DNA of 64,000 nucleotides from Methanosarcina sp. (lineage in GTDB: Archaea > Halobacteriota > Methanosarcinia > Methanosarcinales > Methanosarcinaceae): assembly GCF_028693135.1 (NCBI RefSeq), contig NZ_JAQUVZ010000001.1, positions 124,001 through 188,000 on the forward strand, given 5' to 3'. Positions 55,042-63,680 of the stretch are shown in pieces; position 1 is the stretch's first letter, and every line of letters begins with the position of its first letter. Made by a program: the position numbers and the translations under genes. The notes beneath the pieces were generated by a model, which worked only from the letters and a program-made list of their open reading frames with translations, had not been told where the DNA came from and searched no databases.

Positions 55042-55400
55042 AAAGTGTGAAAACTCATCGAAGATAATCAATAGGCTCGCGTTCGAAAGATTGCGCTCTG
55101 GATACAACACCTGATGAGAAATACTGATAACCATGCTATTCTCATAAATAACCGGATTCAGATTCTGCGGCAAGTCGTATAAAAGGCAATGTGAAATATA
55201 AATAGACTTTTCTGAGAGAGATAGTTATAAAAACCAGTCTGTAGTGAAACTCTTTGCCGCCGAAAGCCCGAGATATCAAAAGGAAAAACGACATAAACAT
55301 GCTGATTTATCTGCACATTATCTGAAAGTTATGTATTCAAATTAATACAAAAATATCAAAACAGAGATTCAGGATTTTGTTTTCAGAGGGGATTACTTCC
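55042..55400. other. Spacer before the first surface-protein gene
   Basis: No supported gene. AGAGGGG at 55385-55391 is the ribosome site for the next start. Confidence 0.4.
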
Positions 55401-56165
55401 ATGAAATTCGCTTCCACTTTCATCCAGAACCAGAGTAATAGAAAAAAGCTGAAACTGCTGTTCTACTTTTCAGTACTTCTATGCCTTATCCCATTTCCCG
55501 GGAATGCTGCAACTAACAGTTGGGAACTTATCCCTGAAAACCCGGTAGTTGGGGATACGATAGAGATAAGAGGAGCCGATTTCGCGGGAGAGACAGCAGA
55601 CGTGTGGGTATCCTTTGAAAAGGATGTCCAGGTTTCGGACGACAAATACGAATATCTGCTTGAGGACGTGAAAATCCCGTCCGGGTTCAATAACCGTTTT
55701 ACTGTGCAGGCAATAGGGGCCGATGACCTGAACGTGAGAGTAAAGATGATACTCTGGATAACCATAACTGGAAAAGCAAAAGAAGGAAAAGCCACGGTTT
55801 CCCAGGCAGGTGTCCCCCCAGGGACTTACAAAATCAGGCTTGATGGGAAATCAAACGCCTCTGAGGTTAAACTTAAGATTACAGGTTTCCAGCAGGTTAA
55901 GGTGGATTCGGGGGATTTCAGCTATAAGTACGACACTAAATCGATACCATCGGGCAATTTTGAGGTAAAGGTAGGGGACGTTGCAAAGCAGGTCACCCTG
56001 CATCCGGCAGAGAGCGTACCCTCGGATATGATACCTTCTTCGGAACAAAAAAAGGACCAAAAGGAAGACGGTTCCAGGGATTGGCATACCTGGAAAATGT
56101 GGATTGCGGGGATCTTAACCGGAATGATACTACTTTTGCTTTATTCAAGGATTAAAAAACGTTAA
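55401..56165 (+). CDS. Surface protein with signal peptide and C-terminal membrane anchor
   Basis: A 254-residue protein with a signal peptide (hydrophobic core about 22-36, ending PGNAAT), an extracellular beta-rich body, and a membrane helix at about 231-249 followed by SRIKKR as stop-transfer. The body starts SWELIPENPVVGDTIEIRGAD, a pattern of Ig-like domains in archaeal envelope proteins, and contains GVPPGTYKIRLDGKS. A Lys/Asp/Glu-rich stalk precedes the anchor. The ATG at 55401 lies 9 bases after AGAGGGG. I do not recognise a named family. It resembles the 56397 protein in layout, so both are probably envelope components. Confidence 0.7.
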   Translation: MKFASTFIQNQSNRKKLKLLFYFSVLLCLIPFPGNAATNSWELIPENPVVGDTIEIRGADFAGETADVWVSFEKDVQVSDDKYEYLLEDVKIPSGFNNRFTVQAIGADDLNVRVKMILWITITGKAKEGKATVSQAGVPPGTYKIRLDGKSNASEVKLKITGFQQVKVDSGDFSYKYDTKSIPSGNFEVKVGDVAKQVTLHPAESVPSDMIPSSEQKKDQKEDGSRDWHTWKMWIAGILTGMILLLLYSRIKKR

Positions 56166-56396
56166 AGTTACGGATTTCTGGAAGGCAAAAAAAGTATTTA
56201 GACACTGTGAAGAGTATTTAAGCAATTAAAATGTTCTCGACCACCCTGCAAATCTCTTTAACGGCGAACAAATGCTTTTAAATAAAGATATGAATGTTAA
56301 AGAATACTTAATTGAAAAAATAAAGATCACTGACCCTGAAAAAGAGTAAATAGTCCGGAATTAAGTAGGGAAGAGAATAACTAAGGAGTGGCGTAA

Positions 56397-57833
56397 TTGA
56401 AGAAGAGAACAGGAACACATAATGGTATTTATGGCAGAATATTCAGGTTAACCCTGACAGTTTTGATAATTACTTTTTCATTCATTTCAGTATCAGCGGC
56501 ATTTTCAGAAAAAGAGCCCTGGATTGCAGTTATTGAAAAAAATGATAACAGCATTTTTTTCGCAGACCATAATGAGAGCCTGACGGAAGGCGGCTGGATC
56601 CGTCTCAGTGGAGGAAATGAAATTCAACTTCCACAGCCCCTTAATTTCACATACAGAGGGACAGACAGCCTTAAAAGTGCGGGAACTGTCCTTGAACTAA
56701 AATCGCGTGCATATCCAGGAACTGATACGGAACTGGTCCTTACATACCCTTACTCCACCCATCCCTTTTACGCTGAAAACGAGAAAGTAAAGATGGATTT
56801 CAAAGGACCTGAAGCCTTCGGGAAGCAGAAAGTGAATATTTACCTGATCGAGGGGCTTAATGTGAATTCCCTTAAAGAAGCCTTTACGGATATCAGGGAC
56901 GGGAACGCCTTGAGCTTCAAGGAGATCTTCGACAATAGCACGGATTCTACAACCCTGGTAACAACCGCGGTCCTGGACGAAAATGGAGACCTGTCCTCCC
57001 CCCTTACTCTTGATCCTCTTCCAGCAGGCAGTTATGGAGTACTCATAATGCTTGCAGGCAACGAAAATGAAGAGCCTGAGGCTGAAAGAAAGGTCCTTTC
57101 AGCAACCTGTTTTGAGGTCATGAAATACAAACTGGAAGTAGGTTTCCCGAAGAAGATCAAAGAAGGCGAAAATCTTGAAGTCAACCTGAAACTGAAAAAG
57201 GCTCCGGCACAGGGGACCTACACATACGGCGCCCTGCTGATAAAGGAGGAGGCCTACCGCGCAGAAATAAATGTAAGCTCCAATGGGACAGTGAACGGGA
57301 CCGATATATTCGTTAACGGAATTGATATCATCAATGAATTCGGCATTAATTCCACAAACTACGAGTCCAAATTCAGCAAAAATGAACTCACGACCGAAAT
57401 CCAGACTATGATCGGAGAAGGAAACGGTACGATAAGCATAGGAGAAGAAAACCAGAACACACTCTCCCTGACAACCTTTGACCTCCCTCCAGGAGACTAC
57501 CTCCTCTTTGCAGCTGCCTATGAAAATGGCAAAGGTCTTGCAAGCATAACCCAGAAAGAGATGACGATACGTGAAGACAAAAAATCAAACGGGCCATACA
57601 AAAAACAAGAATCAAAAAACAACCTGGCAACAGAGAGTAAGAGTCCTTCCACCATGGAAACCGAGCAGCCCATTCTTGATACAGTAAGCTCACTCCGGCT
57701 CGACGATCTCGAACCTCAGATAAGAGGAAACATCCCCCAGGCAGCAGAGATCATGAAAAATCCCCCTAAGCTGGCTTCCTTTATTATAGGCTTTTTGGGA
57801 ACACTCACGATAGGAATTTCGATACTGAAATAA
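56397..57833 (+). CDS. Methanogen extracellular-domain surface protein with C-terminal anchor
   Basis: A 478-residue protein with a TTG start behind AAGGAG. It has an N-terminal signal peptide (about 16-35, ending FISVSAAFS), an extracellular body with many Asn-x-Ser/Thr sites, a Ser/Thr/Lys/Glu-rich stalk (about 395-425) and a final hydrophobic helix (about 460-476). The body contains two segments ending in LPAGSYGVLIML and LPPGDYLLFAAA, which look like two related beta-sandwich domains of the type seen in methanogen extracellular proteins. The function is unknown; a structural or adhesive role at the cell surface is likely. Confidence 0.7.
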   Translation: MKKRTGTHNGIYGRIFRLTLTVLIITFSFISVSAAFSEKEPWIAVIEKNDNSIFFADHNESLTEGGWIRLSGGNEIQLPQPLNFTYRGTDSLKSAGTVLELKSRAYPGTDTELVLTYPYSTHPFYAENEKVKMDFKGPEAFGKQKVNIYLIEGLNVNSLKEAFTDIRDGNALSFKEIFDNSTDSTTLVTTAVLDENGDLSSPLTLDPLPAGSYGVLIMLAGNENEEPEAERKVLSATCFEVMKYKLEVGFPKKIKEGENLEVNLKLKKAPAQGTYTYGALLIKEEAYRAEINVSSNGTVNGTDIFVNGIDIINEFGINSTNYESKFSKNELTTEIQTMIGEGNGTISIGEENQNTLSLTTFDLPPGDYLLFAAAYENGKGLASITQKEMTIREDKKSNGPYKKQESKNNLATESKSPSTMETEQPILDTVSSLRLDDLEPQIRGNIPQAAEIMKNPPKLASFIIGFLGTLTIGISILK

Positions 57834-58294
57834 GGCGCTAAAACCGGAAAAACAGCGGATGAAAGTTCGGGCCTGGAGAGAGCGACTGAAGAAGATCAGG
57901 AGCAATCTAACCGGGCATCCGCCGGTTTTTAAATTTTTGTTTTTAGATTTAGATTTGTTTTATATTTGAGATTATTTTTTTATTCAAGAAAACCTCCGTG
58001 AACTTTCCCAGAGAGAACTTAACCGTTTTTTAAAGGATTACTCGTGAGACCTTGAAAAACTGCACTAAAATATGTCTCAAGCACCTGCGGCTCTTTCAAC
58101 CCCTTAACTGTTCAGGTGAACCCTCCAAAAATCCTGGCTTTCATCGGGTATTTTTACTGGAAAGCCCGATGCCCCCCACAGGTGAGAATTCCGGGACAGA
58201 AAAATGGACGAAAATAGAAGATATTGAAAGGTTTAAGCTACAAAAAACTGAAAAAATATTAATTACTGAGCCAGATGTTTTGCTCAAACAGCAT
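57834..58294. other. Spacer with doubtful frames only
   Basis: The 91-codon frame at 58052-58327 overlaps the next gene antisense and has no ribosome site. Nothing else is seen. Confidence 0.4.
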
Positions 58295-58975
58295 TCAGGG
58301 AATAACTTTTGTTTTAATGAGAGATAACTCACGTTCTATGGTTGAAATCCTTTCATCAAGATGAGACCTGAAATTATCCCGGGTTAAGCGGATTTCGGAT
58401 GTTATTTCCACTCGAGCCTGATCTATTTTATTGCCCAGCACATCAATTTTTCCGCCGAGATAGTCCAGTTTTCCGCCGAGGAAATTAATTTTCCCACCGA
58501 GGGAATCCATTTTCCCACCGAGGGAATCCATTTTCCCACCGAGGGAATCCATTTTCCCACCGAGGGAATCCATTTTCCCACCGAGGACATCAATTTTCCC
58601 ACCAATGGAGTCCATTTTCTGGCCGAGGTTAGAATTAATTTCTCGAATATATCTCGCAGCCACATCCATTCTTTCATAAGTTGCTGTGGTCAGATCCTCG
58701 TCTCTGATAAGCTCAAATGTTGTATACTCACCTGTTGGCTGTTTGTAGACCACTTCTATATTTTCTACACGAATGGGATATTGAGTTATGTTAATTTTTG
58801 TGAGCAATTCGCTAATGGTGTCTTCGTCCCCTTCGCAAACAACCTGTACTGCCCCGTCATCAAGATTTTTAACATATCCGTTGAGATTTAGATTAAAAGC
58901 AATCTCATCAATGAAATCTCTGAAACCTGCTTTTTGGACTCGACCATATACTTTGATCTCGGCACGTTTCTCCAT
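58295..58975 (-). CDS. Acylphosphatase fused to an exact heptad-repeat coil
   Basis: A 226-residue protein. Residues 1-92 form an acylphosphatase domain (VYGRVQKAGFRDF with catalytic Arg19; GYVKNLDDGAVQVVCEG with Asn37), which hydrolyses acyl phosphates. Residues about 119-190 are ten heptads of the type KMDSLGG, four of them identical, and a further helical tail (about 185-226) follows. Regular Met/Ile/Leu at two positions of seven suggests a multimerising coil, but the GG pair in each heptad is unusual for a coiled coil. The domain mix is not one I know. The ATG at 58975 is without a strong ribosome site. A fossil of a related gene lies at 62480. Confidence 0.82.
   Translation of the reverse strand: MEKRAEIKVYGRVQKAGFRDFIDEIAFNLNLNGYVKNLDDGAVQVVCEGDEDTISELLTKINITQYPIRVENIEVVYKQPTGEYTTFELIRDEDLTTATYERMDVAARYIREINSNLGQKMDSIGGKIDVLGGKMDSLGGKMDSLGGKMDSLGGKMDSLGGKINFLGGKLDYLGGKIDVLGNKIDQARVEITSEIRLTRDNFRSHLDERISTIERELSLIKTKVIP
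58501..58584 (-). repeat. Four identical 21-bp repeats encoding heptads
   Basis: Units of GGGAATCCATTTTCCCACCG plus A start at 58501, 58522, 58543 and 58564 and are identical. More diverged units lie on both sides. Seven-codon units keep the frame, so copy number can change without breaking the protein. Confidence 0.95.
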
Positions 58976-59089
58976 GTGATGTATATTTTCTTAACAGGAG
59001 ATAAACCTTATTCTCTGTTCTCTCTCAAAGTACCCAAGTCCCATACAACCATTCCTGAAGTCTCGAAGGTTCCATGAAAAAACCCTCGA

Positions 59090-59119
59090 TTAACGCGAGT
59101 AAGCAGTATCGTGAGCGGC
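59090..59119 (-). pseudogene. Tail fragment of a RelE-type toxin gene
   Basis: The frame ends HDTAYSR then TAA at 59090-59092, identical to the C-terminus of the toxin gene at the window's right edge. A stop codon lies two codons upstream of the His, so only about nine codons remain. The 45 bases downstream of both stop codons also match, so a whole gene end was duplicated and then truncated. Confidence 0.7.
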
Positions 59120-59225
59120 CTACCCAAAAAACCTGCTGGAAATAAAGGGCAAAGAAGAAAATTGAGTGGGTAATAATAGGAAATCCTATTAATAGGTAAT
59201 CCTAGTATTAATGTAATATGTAAAA

Positions 59226-59234
59226 ACTATATAT
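59226..59234 (+). promoter_or_regulatory. TATA box of the ATPase gene
   Basis: ACTATATAT lies about 26-30 bases before the ATG at 59260, the spacing expected for a leaderless archaeal transcript. Confidence 0.5.
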
Positions 59235-59259
59235 GGTCCTGCCTATTATATTGATTATT

Positions 59260-60441
59260 ATGAACAGGCCCTTTATGTATGGAAAACCTGTAGCAAAACC
59301 CTATTTTGTGGATAGGGAAAATGAATCCGGGGTGCTGCTGGCTGAAATCGGGAATCTTAAGGACGGGACGTGCATGAACCTTGCAGTCCTCGGCCCGAGG
59401 AGAGTGGGTAAGACTTCCCTCATAAAGAATGTAATTCTGGAACTTGAAAACGAAGAAAAGGTAATCCCGGTTTTCATTGACTGCCTTTCGATGCCTTCCA
59501 TAAGGCGTTTTTCCAGTGTTTTTGTGGAGAATGCCAAAAAAGGGTATGTTGAAAAAACCAATGACGGAGCATACCTCACAAAACTTAATGAGTATCTGAA
59601 AAAAAGCGTTTCAGAGATTCTTTTAAAATTCTCCCAGCTGGACATCTCCATTGCTTCCTATATCTCGATAAAGTTAAGCATGGAAGACCCGAAAGCCGAA
59701 GAAGCTATACTCTTTGAAAATGCCCTGAATTACCCTGAAGAACTTGCAAAGAGTAAGGATGTATATTTTGTCGTATTCCTGGACGAATTTGCCGAGCTTG
59801 CGGAGAAAGAAAGAGACGAATTTCTAAAACTCCTGAGGACGGTTATCCAGCAGCAAACAAGGGTTATGTATATCTTTTCAAGCTCTGCCATGACCTATAT
59901 GAATGACATGGTATACCACAATAAAAGCCCTTTTTATAGGCAGTTGAAACCTGTTTTTATAGGACCTATTCCCGGGGATTGTGCCCGGAATTTTATAAAA
60001 GAACGGTTTTCCCTTGCCAGCTACTCTATAGGGGAAAAAGCTCTGGATGTGATGATGCAAAAAAGCAATTGTTTACCGGACTACCTCCAGCGCCTAGGAG
60101 ATGCTCTGCTTGACACTGCAAAAAACAATCCTATAAATGAAACCGATGTCTTTCTGGCCTACGAAGAAATTTTTGTAACCCTTGACCCCACCTTTTCCCT
60201 GGTCTTTGCAAGGCTGGGCGAGAATTCAAAAATTTATTCCGACATCGTAATCTCAACCGCCAGGTTCGCCAAACCTTCCCTGATTGCAAGAGATGCAGGA
60301 ATTCCTCCGGGTTCCCTGTACTATTACATACCCTACCTGATCAACCTGGGACTTATAAAAAAAATAGAGCCAGGCCAATACTGCCTGACTGATCCGATTT
60401 TCAAAGACTGGATAATCAGGAAGTTTCAGCTGGAAAATTGA
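59260..60441 (+). CDS. Archaeal AAA-type ATPase
   Basis: A 393-residue protein of the archaeal ATPase family. It has YFVDRENE at the start, Walker A GPRRVGKTS at about 46-54, Walker B VVFLDEFAEL, a sensor-like IFSSSA, and a C-terminal winged-helix part (IARDAGIPPGSLYYYIPYLI, GLIKKIEPGQYCLTDP). The start at 59260 is chosen because a TATA box lies about 28 bases upstream and there is no ribosome site, consistent with a leaderless mRNA; the ATG at 59233 overlaps the TATA box. It is followed by MntA and HepT in the same direction but 120 bases away. Family members often belong to mobile or stress-related loci; the specific role is not known. Confidence 0.8.
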   Translation: MNRPFMYGKPVAKPYFVDRENESGVLLAEIGNLKDGTCMNLAVLGPRRVGKTSLIKNVILELENEEKVIPVFIDCLSMPSIRRFSSVFVENAKKGYVEKTNDGAYLTKLNEYLKKSVSEILLKFSQLDISIASYISIKLSMEDPKAEEAILFENALNYPEELAKSKDVYFVVFLDEFAELAEKERDEFLKLLRTVIQQQTRVMYIFSSSAMTYMNDMVYHNKSPFYRQLKPVFIGPIPGDCARNFIKERFSLASYSIGEKALDVMMQKSNCLPDYLQRLGDALLDTAKNNPINETDVFLAYEEIFVTLDPTFSLVFARLGENSKIYSDIVISTARFAKPSLIARDAGIPPGSLYYYIPYLINLGLIKKIEPGQYCLTDPIFKDWIIRKFQLEN

Positions 60442-60561
60442 ATCCCGAATTTATCAATCCGGCATGAAAAGACGTGATTTTTTTGCAGCCTATGAAGGAG
60501 CAAACCCGGAAAATTGTGAAGCTTGCACAAATTATAAACAGAAGTAAGCATAAAGTCATAA

Positions 60562-61017
60562 GTGATCAGCTTTATGCAGCCCGTTATTCCACAATCAGAT
60601 ATTAAACAGCTTGAACAGAAGCTAAGTGACTTTTTTTCAAGAGTTGAGAGCGTTACATTAGCCTATCTTTTCGGCTCAACTGCCAGGGGAGAAGCTAACT
60701 GCTTGAGCGACACAGATATCGCTGTGCTTTTTGATGATACTCTTTTACAAAAGGAAGCTTTTGACCTCCAGCTGGGATTACTAAGCGAACTTACAGTCCT
60801 TCTACAAACGAACAATATAGACCTTGTGGCACTCAATGATTCCCCTCTCCTTTTGACATACAACATTATACGTGACGGGATCATTTTAAAGTCCGATGAG
60901 CCTTTAAGGGTAAAATTTGAGACAAAAATCATGTCCAGATACCTGGACGAGCGGTATCACATTGAGAGGCATGCAAAAGAAAGCCTGAAAAGGATAGCAG
61001 AGAGCGGGTTTCGATGA
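60562..61017 (+). CDS. mntA: MntA-type nucleotidyltransferase antitoxin
   Basis: A 151-residue minimal nucleotidyltransferase. The active-site signature GST(10)DxD is present as LFGSTARGEANCLSDTDIAV (Gly38-Ser39, Asp50, Asp52). In MntA/HepT pairs it neutralises the HEPN toxin by adding AMP to a tyrosine of the RX4HXY motif. The GTG at 60562 is annotated; an ATG at 60574 is also possible. Its last codons overlap the hepT start by 4 bases, as is usual for this pair. Confidence 0.9.
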   Translation: MISFMQPVIPQSDIKQLEQKLSDFFSRVESVTLAYLFGSTARGEANCLSDTDIAVLFDDTLLQKEAFDLQLGLLSELTVLLQTNNIDLVALNDSPLLLTYNIIRDGIILKSDEPLRVKFETKIMSRYLDERYHIERHAKESLKRIAESGFR

Positions 61018-61436
61018 TAAAAGAGATAAACTTCAAACTCGAACAGCTTGGGGAGTATGTCAGCGCCCTCAGAGAATATCAACAGTACGATATAGAGGAG
61101 ATAAGGAATAACCGTACTTTGAGGGGAGCGGTTGAAAGGTATATGGAAGTCTCCCTTGCCTGCATGATTGATATCTGCGAGATGATCGTTTCCAGCGAGA
61201 AATTGAGGCGGCCGGACACTTACAGAGAAGTTATCCTGGTACTTGGCCAGCACAAGATTCTCCCAGAGGAGTTTGCCAAGAAGCTGGCACCTGCTGCCGG
61301 TTTCAGAAATGTGCTTGTACATATGTATGCAGATATCGACCTGGGGAAGCTTTACTCTCACCTCCAAAATGACATTGACGATCTGGAACTTTTTGCCGGA
61401 TACATTGCAAAGTACCTGATTTCCAAATACGAATAA
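61014..61436 (+). CDS. hepT: HepT-type HEPN ribonuclease toxin
   Basis: A 140-residue all-alpha HEPN protein (DUF86 type). The RX4HXY motif is intact as Arg98 to Tyr105 in FRNVLVHMYADIDL. It would cut RNA or tRNA unless modified by MntA. The ATG at 61014 overlaps the mntA stop. It is the downstream member of a complete pair. Confidence 0.92.
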   Translation: MIKEINFKLEQLGEYVSALREYQQYDIEEIRNNRTLRGAVERYMEVSLACMIDICEMIVSSEKLRRPDTYREVILVLGQHKILPEEFAKKLAPAAGFRNVLVHMYADIDLGKLYSHLQNDIDDLELFAGYIAKYLISKYE

Positions 61437-61785
61437 TTATGGTAGTGTCAGCCAAGTTGTGCTGCCCGAATTGCGCCTCGGGAGTACGCGGTCTGTTTCG
61501 CTTCGCTCAAGCAGACTAAATTTTAAAAACTTGATTTTTATATTTCACCTGCCGGCGGACTCCGTCCCAAAACTCCCCCGGCACAACCGGAGCCAAATTC
61601 AGCTTCAAAACCGCACCTCTCCCTGCCAATCCCTTTCCAACCCCGAGTTTCGCTTCGGGATCTCAGGAAATTGGAGATTTTCCGGGAGTTACACTGCAAG
61701 TACAACAGCATGCGGTCCGTTTCACTCGCAGGGCTCGCTCAAGCGGACTAATAATACTCGATTTTTATTTTCTCCAGCTCAGGAA
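61437..61785. repeat. Interspersed repeat region, family R1
   Basis: It contains a GC-richer unit at about 61465-61520 (CCCGAATTGCGCCTCGGGAG and CGCTTCGCTCAAGCAGACT) and the segment TTTTAAAAACTTGATTTTTA...CCTGCCGGCGGACTC. Related segments recur at about 61706-61780, 62596-62700 and 63617-63720. It is non-coding. It probably marks repeated rearrangement of this island. Confidence 0.75.
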
Positions 61786-62201
61786 TTAAAGATAATTTAA
61801 GTCCATCACGTCTACAACGAGCTTCGCCTTTTCCAGCATTTCCTGATCCAGAGTGACCAGGGGTATATCAAATTCTTTTGCAACCTGTATCACTATGGCA
61901 TCCATACCCCTTACCCCGATCTCAGCTGCAATTTCAGCTGCATCTGCCGCACTTTCAGCATCAAGCCCCATGAAACTGATCGTATTTATTGCAAGCAGGT
62001 CATTCCTGACCCTGAGGGCAAGTTCCTTTGACCCTGTCCTTCTTTTTAAAGCGGCAGTGACCTCAATCAGGACCGTATAAGGCTCGATGGCAATGTGGCT
62101 GCCATCTTTTACTTTCCGCAAGACATCCTTTGCAGCAAGATGGCTTTTTTCCTGCTTTCGCAAAGCTGTTAAATCACGGAACTGTCCAGGCATATATCCA
62201 T
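61786..62201 (-). pseudogene. vapC: VapC-type PIN toxin, broken by a one-base frameshift
   Basis: The ATG at 62201 starts a canonical VapC N-terminus (MDICLDSSVI, with the first catalytic Asp), then hits a stop four bases on. In another frame, from near 62165, the rest continues intact to 61786: TALRKQEKSHLAAKDVL, EVTAALKRRTGS, VRGMDAIVIQVAKEFDIPL and LVTLDQEMLEKA. Adding one base at ATTTAA restores a complete PIN protein of about 137 residues. The four acidic positions are present once the frames are joined. The start lies 4 bases after the putative antitoxin stop. It could be a true null allele or an assembly error. Confidence 0.82.
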
Positions 62202-62205
62202 GAGA

Positions 62206-62427
62206 TTACCAGCTCTTTTCCCTCTGCGCCCGTATTTCATCAACAGCCGAAACATCCGTCCACAGGTCCGAGATTTCCTCGGAGGCTTCCATCAGGTCCT
62301 CCCATGCCCGATCAGAGCCTTCTGAACCCTTTTTGCCGGATTCGATGCCGAAAACCAGCTTCTTGATCTCGGAAAGTTCACGGGACATGTGGGCCAGATG
62401 TTTTTTAAGGGTGTCCATATCCTCCAC
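62206..62427 (-). CDS. Putative VapB-type antitoxin
   Basis: A 73-residue acidic helical protein (MSRELSEIKKLVFGIESGK, AWEDLMEASEEISDLW) directly upstream of the vapC frame with a 4-base gap. The GTG at 62427 lies 8 bases after GGAGGA and is favoured. It is a small helical protein of the kind found before VapC toxins. It has no clear DNA-binding ribbon at its start, so the family is unsure. Confidence 0.65.
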   Translation of the reverse strand: MEDMDTLKKHLAHMSRELSEIKKLVFGIESGKKGSEGSDRAWEDLMEASEEISDLWTDVSAVDEIRAQREKSW

Positions 62428-62479
62428 TTACGCAGTCCTCCGTAATTTAAAGCTCCTTTGATGAATCCAGAAATGTTCC

Positions 62480-62557
62480 TTATGATATTACTATGAAATC
62501 CCTGAAACCTGCCTTCTGGATTTGCCCGGAGATTATGATTTCGGCAAGTTTTTTCAT
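62480..62557 (-). pseudogene. Fossil 5' end of an acylphosphatase gene
   Basis: A frame of 25 codons from ATG 62557 to TAA 62480 reads MKKLAEIIISGQIQKAGFRD, matching the start of the 58295 protein (MEKRAEIKVYGRVQKAGFRD). The DNA around the ATG is also similar (TTTTTCATGTGAAACATATTTTC against TTCTCCATGTGATGTATATTTTC in pieces). The rest of the gene is gone. Confidence 0.8.
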
Positions 62558-63134
62558 GTGAAACATATTTTCCGTAATAGAATATATAAATTCGTGCTCC
62601 CAAGAGGACTAAAATTTTAAAAACTTGATTTGTATATTTTACCTGCCGGCGGACTCCTCCCAAAAACTCTCCCGACACAACCTGATACAGGTTCAGCTTC
62701 GAAAACACGGCGGACAGTTTCAGTCCAGCTGCACCCCGAAGATCTGCCGCCTTTTTCCCTGAGCTAACGAAAAAACCCCGGTTTAAACTGACGTTTTTTT
62801 CAAGACCTGAGTTGTATATTTACCCAGTCCCGGCCCTCTTCCCCAAACTCCCCCAACGCAACCGTGCAGGAATCTCAGCAAACCGCCCTTTCTGACCCCT
62901 CAAAACCCTCACCAGAAAACTCCTAAACCCTCTGTTAGATAAATTAGAGGATACAGGCACGATCTTTTTTACAGCTTATTACATTCATTTTAGCCTGTTT
63001 TGAATACATTCTGGTTAAAAAATATCGGCTGGACGGCAAAAGGAGAGCATCAAAACATTGACCACAGGATATGCAGGAAATTGTAGATAGAAGTGAGGAT
63101 AATCAGGGTTTGATTATGGAAGAAAATTGGAGAA
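62558..63134. repeat. Repeat-rich spacer
   Basis: R1-type segments at about 62596-62700 (AAGAGGACTAAAATTTTAAA, CCTGCCGGCGGACTC) and a more diverged one at about 62795-62880. No gene is supported. Confidence 0.55.
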
Positions 63135-63392
63135 CTAAAAGTCCCTGTAGACTTTGCTCCGATGAGCCACGCTGATAACATGTATGATTAATCTGTCATC
63201 TATAATTTCAAGAATTACGCGATATTTGCCGGTGCGATAGCTGAAAAAAGGATTCCCTTTTAATTTTTTCACATGAGAATGAGGGTCGCTGCTTATGTAT
63301 TCCAGATTTTCAAGAATCTTTTCTACAACATTTTCTGGAAGGTTCTTCAAATCCCTCCTCGCTCTGGAAGAAAACAATATGGAATATCCCAT
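63135..63392 (-). CDS. relE: RelE/ParE-type toxin
   Basis: An 85-residue toxin: YSILFSSRARRDLKNLPENV, VKKLKGNPFFSYRTGKYRVI and IDDRLIIHVISVAHRSKVY. The Arg/Lys pattern and the final H-x-S-x-x-Y are normal for RelE, which cuts mRNA on the ribosome. The ATG overlaps the antitoxin stop (TAATG), showing a coupled operon. Confidence 0.92.
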   Translation of the reverse strand: MGYSILFSSRARRDLKNLPENVVEKILENLEYISSDPHSHVKKLKGNPFFSYRTGKYRVILEIIDDRLIIHVISVAHRSKVYRDF

Positions 63393-63568
63393 TAAAAACC
63401 AAGCTCTTTCTTAACTTCCTCTAAAGTGTAAACCCTGCCATGTTTTATGTCTTCGAGGGACTCTTCTATAGCTTCTTTCTCTACTGAGCTAAGAGGTTCC
63501 GGATCCACGGCAGAACTGCAAGAAGCTGATTTTCTTCCGGCTGGGGTCCTGCGTCTATAGTTTACCAT
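63392..63568 (-). CDS. relB: RelB-type antitoxin
   Basis: A 58-residue protein with the start at 63568 (MVNYRRRTPAGRKSAS). The C-terminal half (EESLEDIKHGRVYTLEEVKKELGF in pieces) is the toxin-wrapping part common to archaeal RelB relatives. There is no ribosome site. A T-rich TATA-like stretch about 24 bases upstream suggests a leaderless transcript. The frame upstream to 63613 is not needed. Confidence 0.85.
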   Translation of the reverse strand: MVNYRRRTPAGRKSASCSSAVDPEPLSSVEKEAIEESLEDIKHGRVYTLEEVKKELGF

Positions 63569-63616
63569 ATAAAAGAATATAGAGCAGGAATAAAATATTA
63601 ACATTTTGGTCAACTG

Positions 63617-63680
63617 CCCGAATTGCGACTCGCCCGAATTGCGACTCGCCCGAATTGCGACTCGCCCGAATTGCGCCTCG
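63617..63680. repeat. Four 16-bp tandem repeats
   Basis: CCCGAATTGCGACTCG at 63617, 63633 and 63649 and the variant CCCGAATTGCGCCTCG at 63665. The last runs into the R1 repeat (GGGAGTACGCGGTC) also seen at 61465. The array expanded from that unit. Confidence 0.93.

Noticed and set aside
56272-56349. 25-codon plus-strand frame before the 56397 gene
   Set aside because: It has an ATG and plausible composition but no ribosome site and no homologue known to me; too short to support.
58052-58327. 91-codon plus-strand frame
   Set aside because: No ribosome site; its end overlaps the antisense of the acylphosphatase gene.
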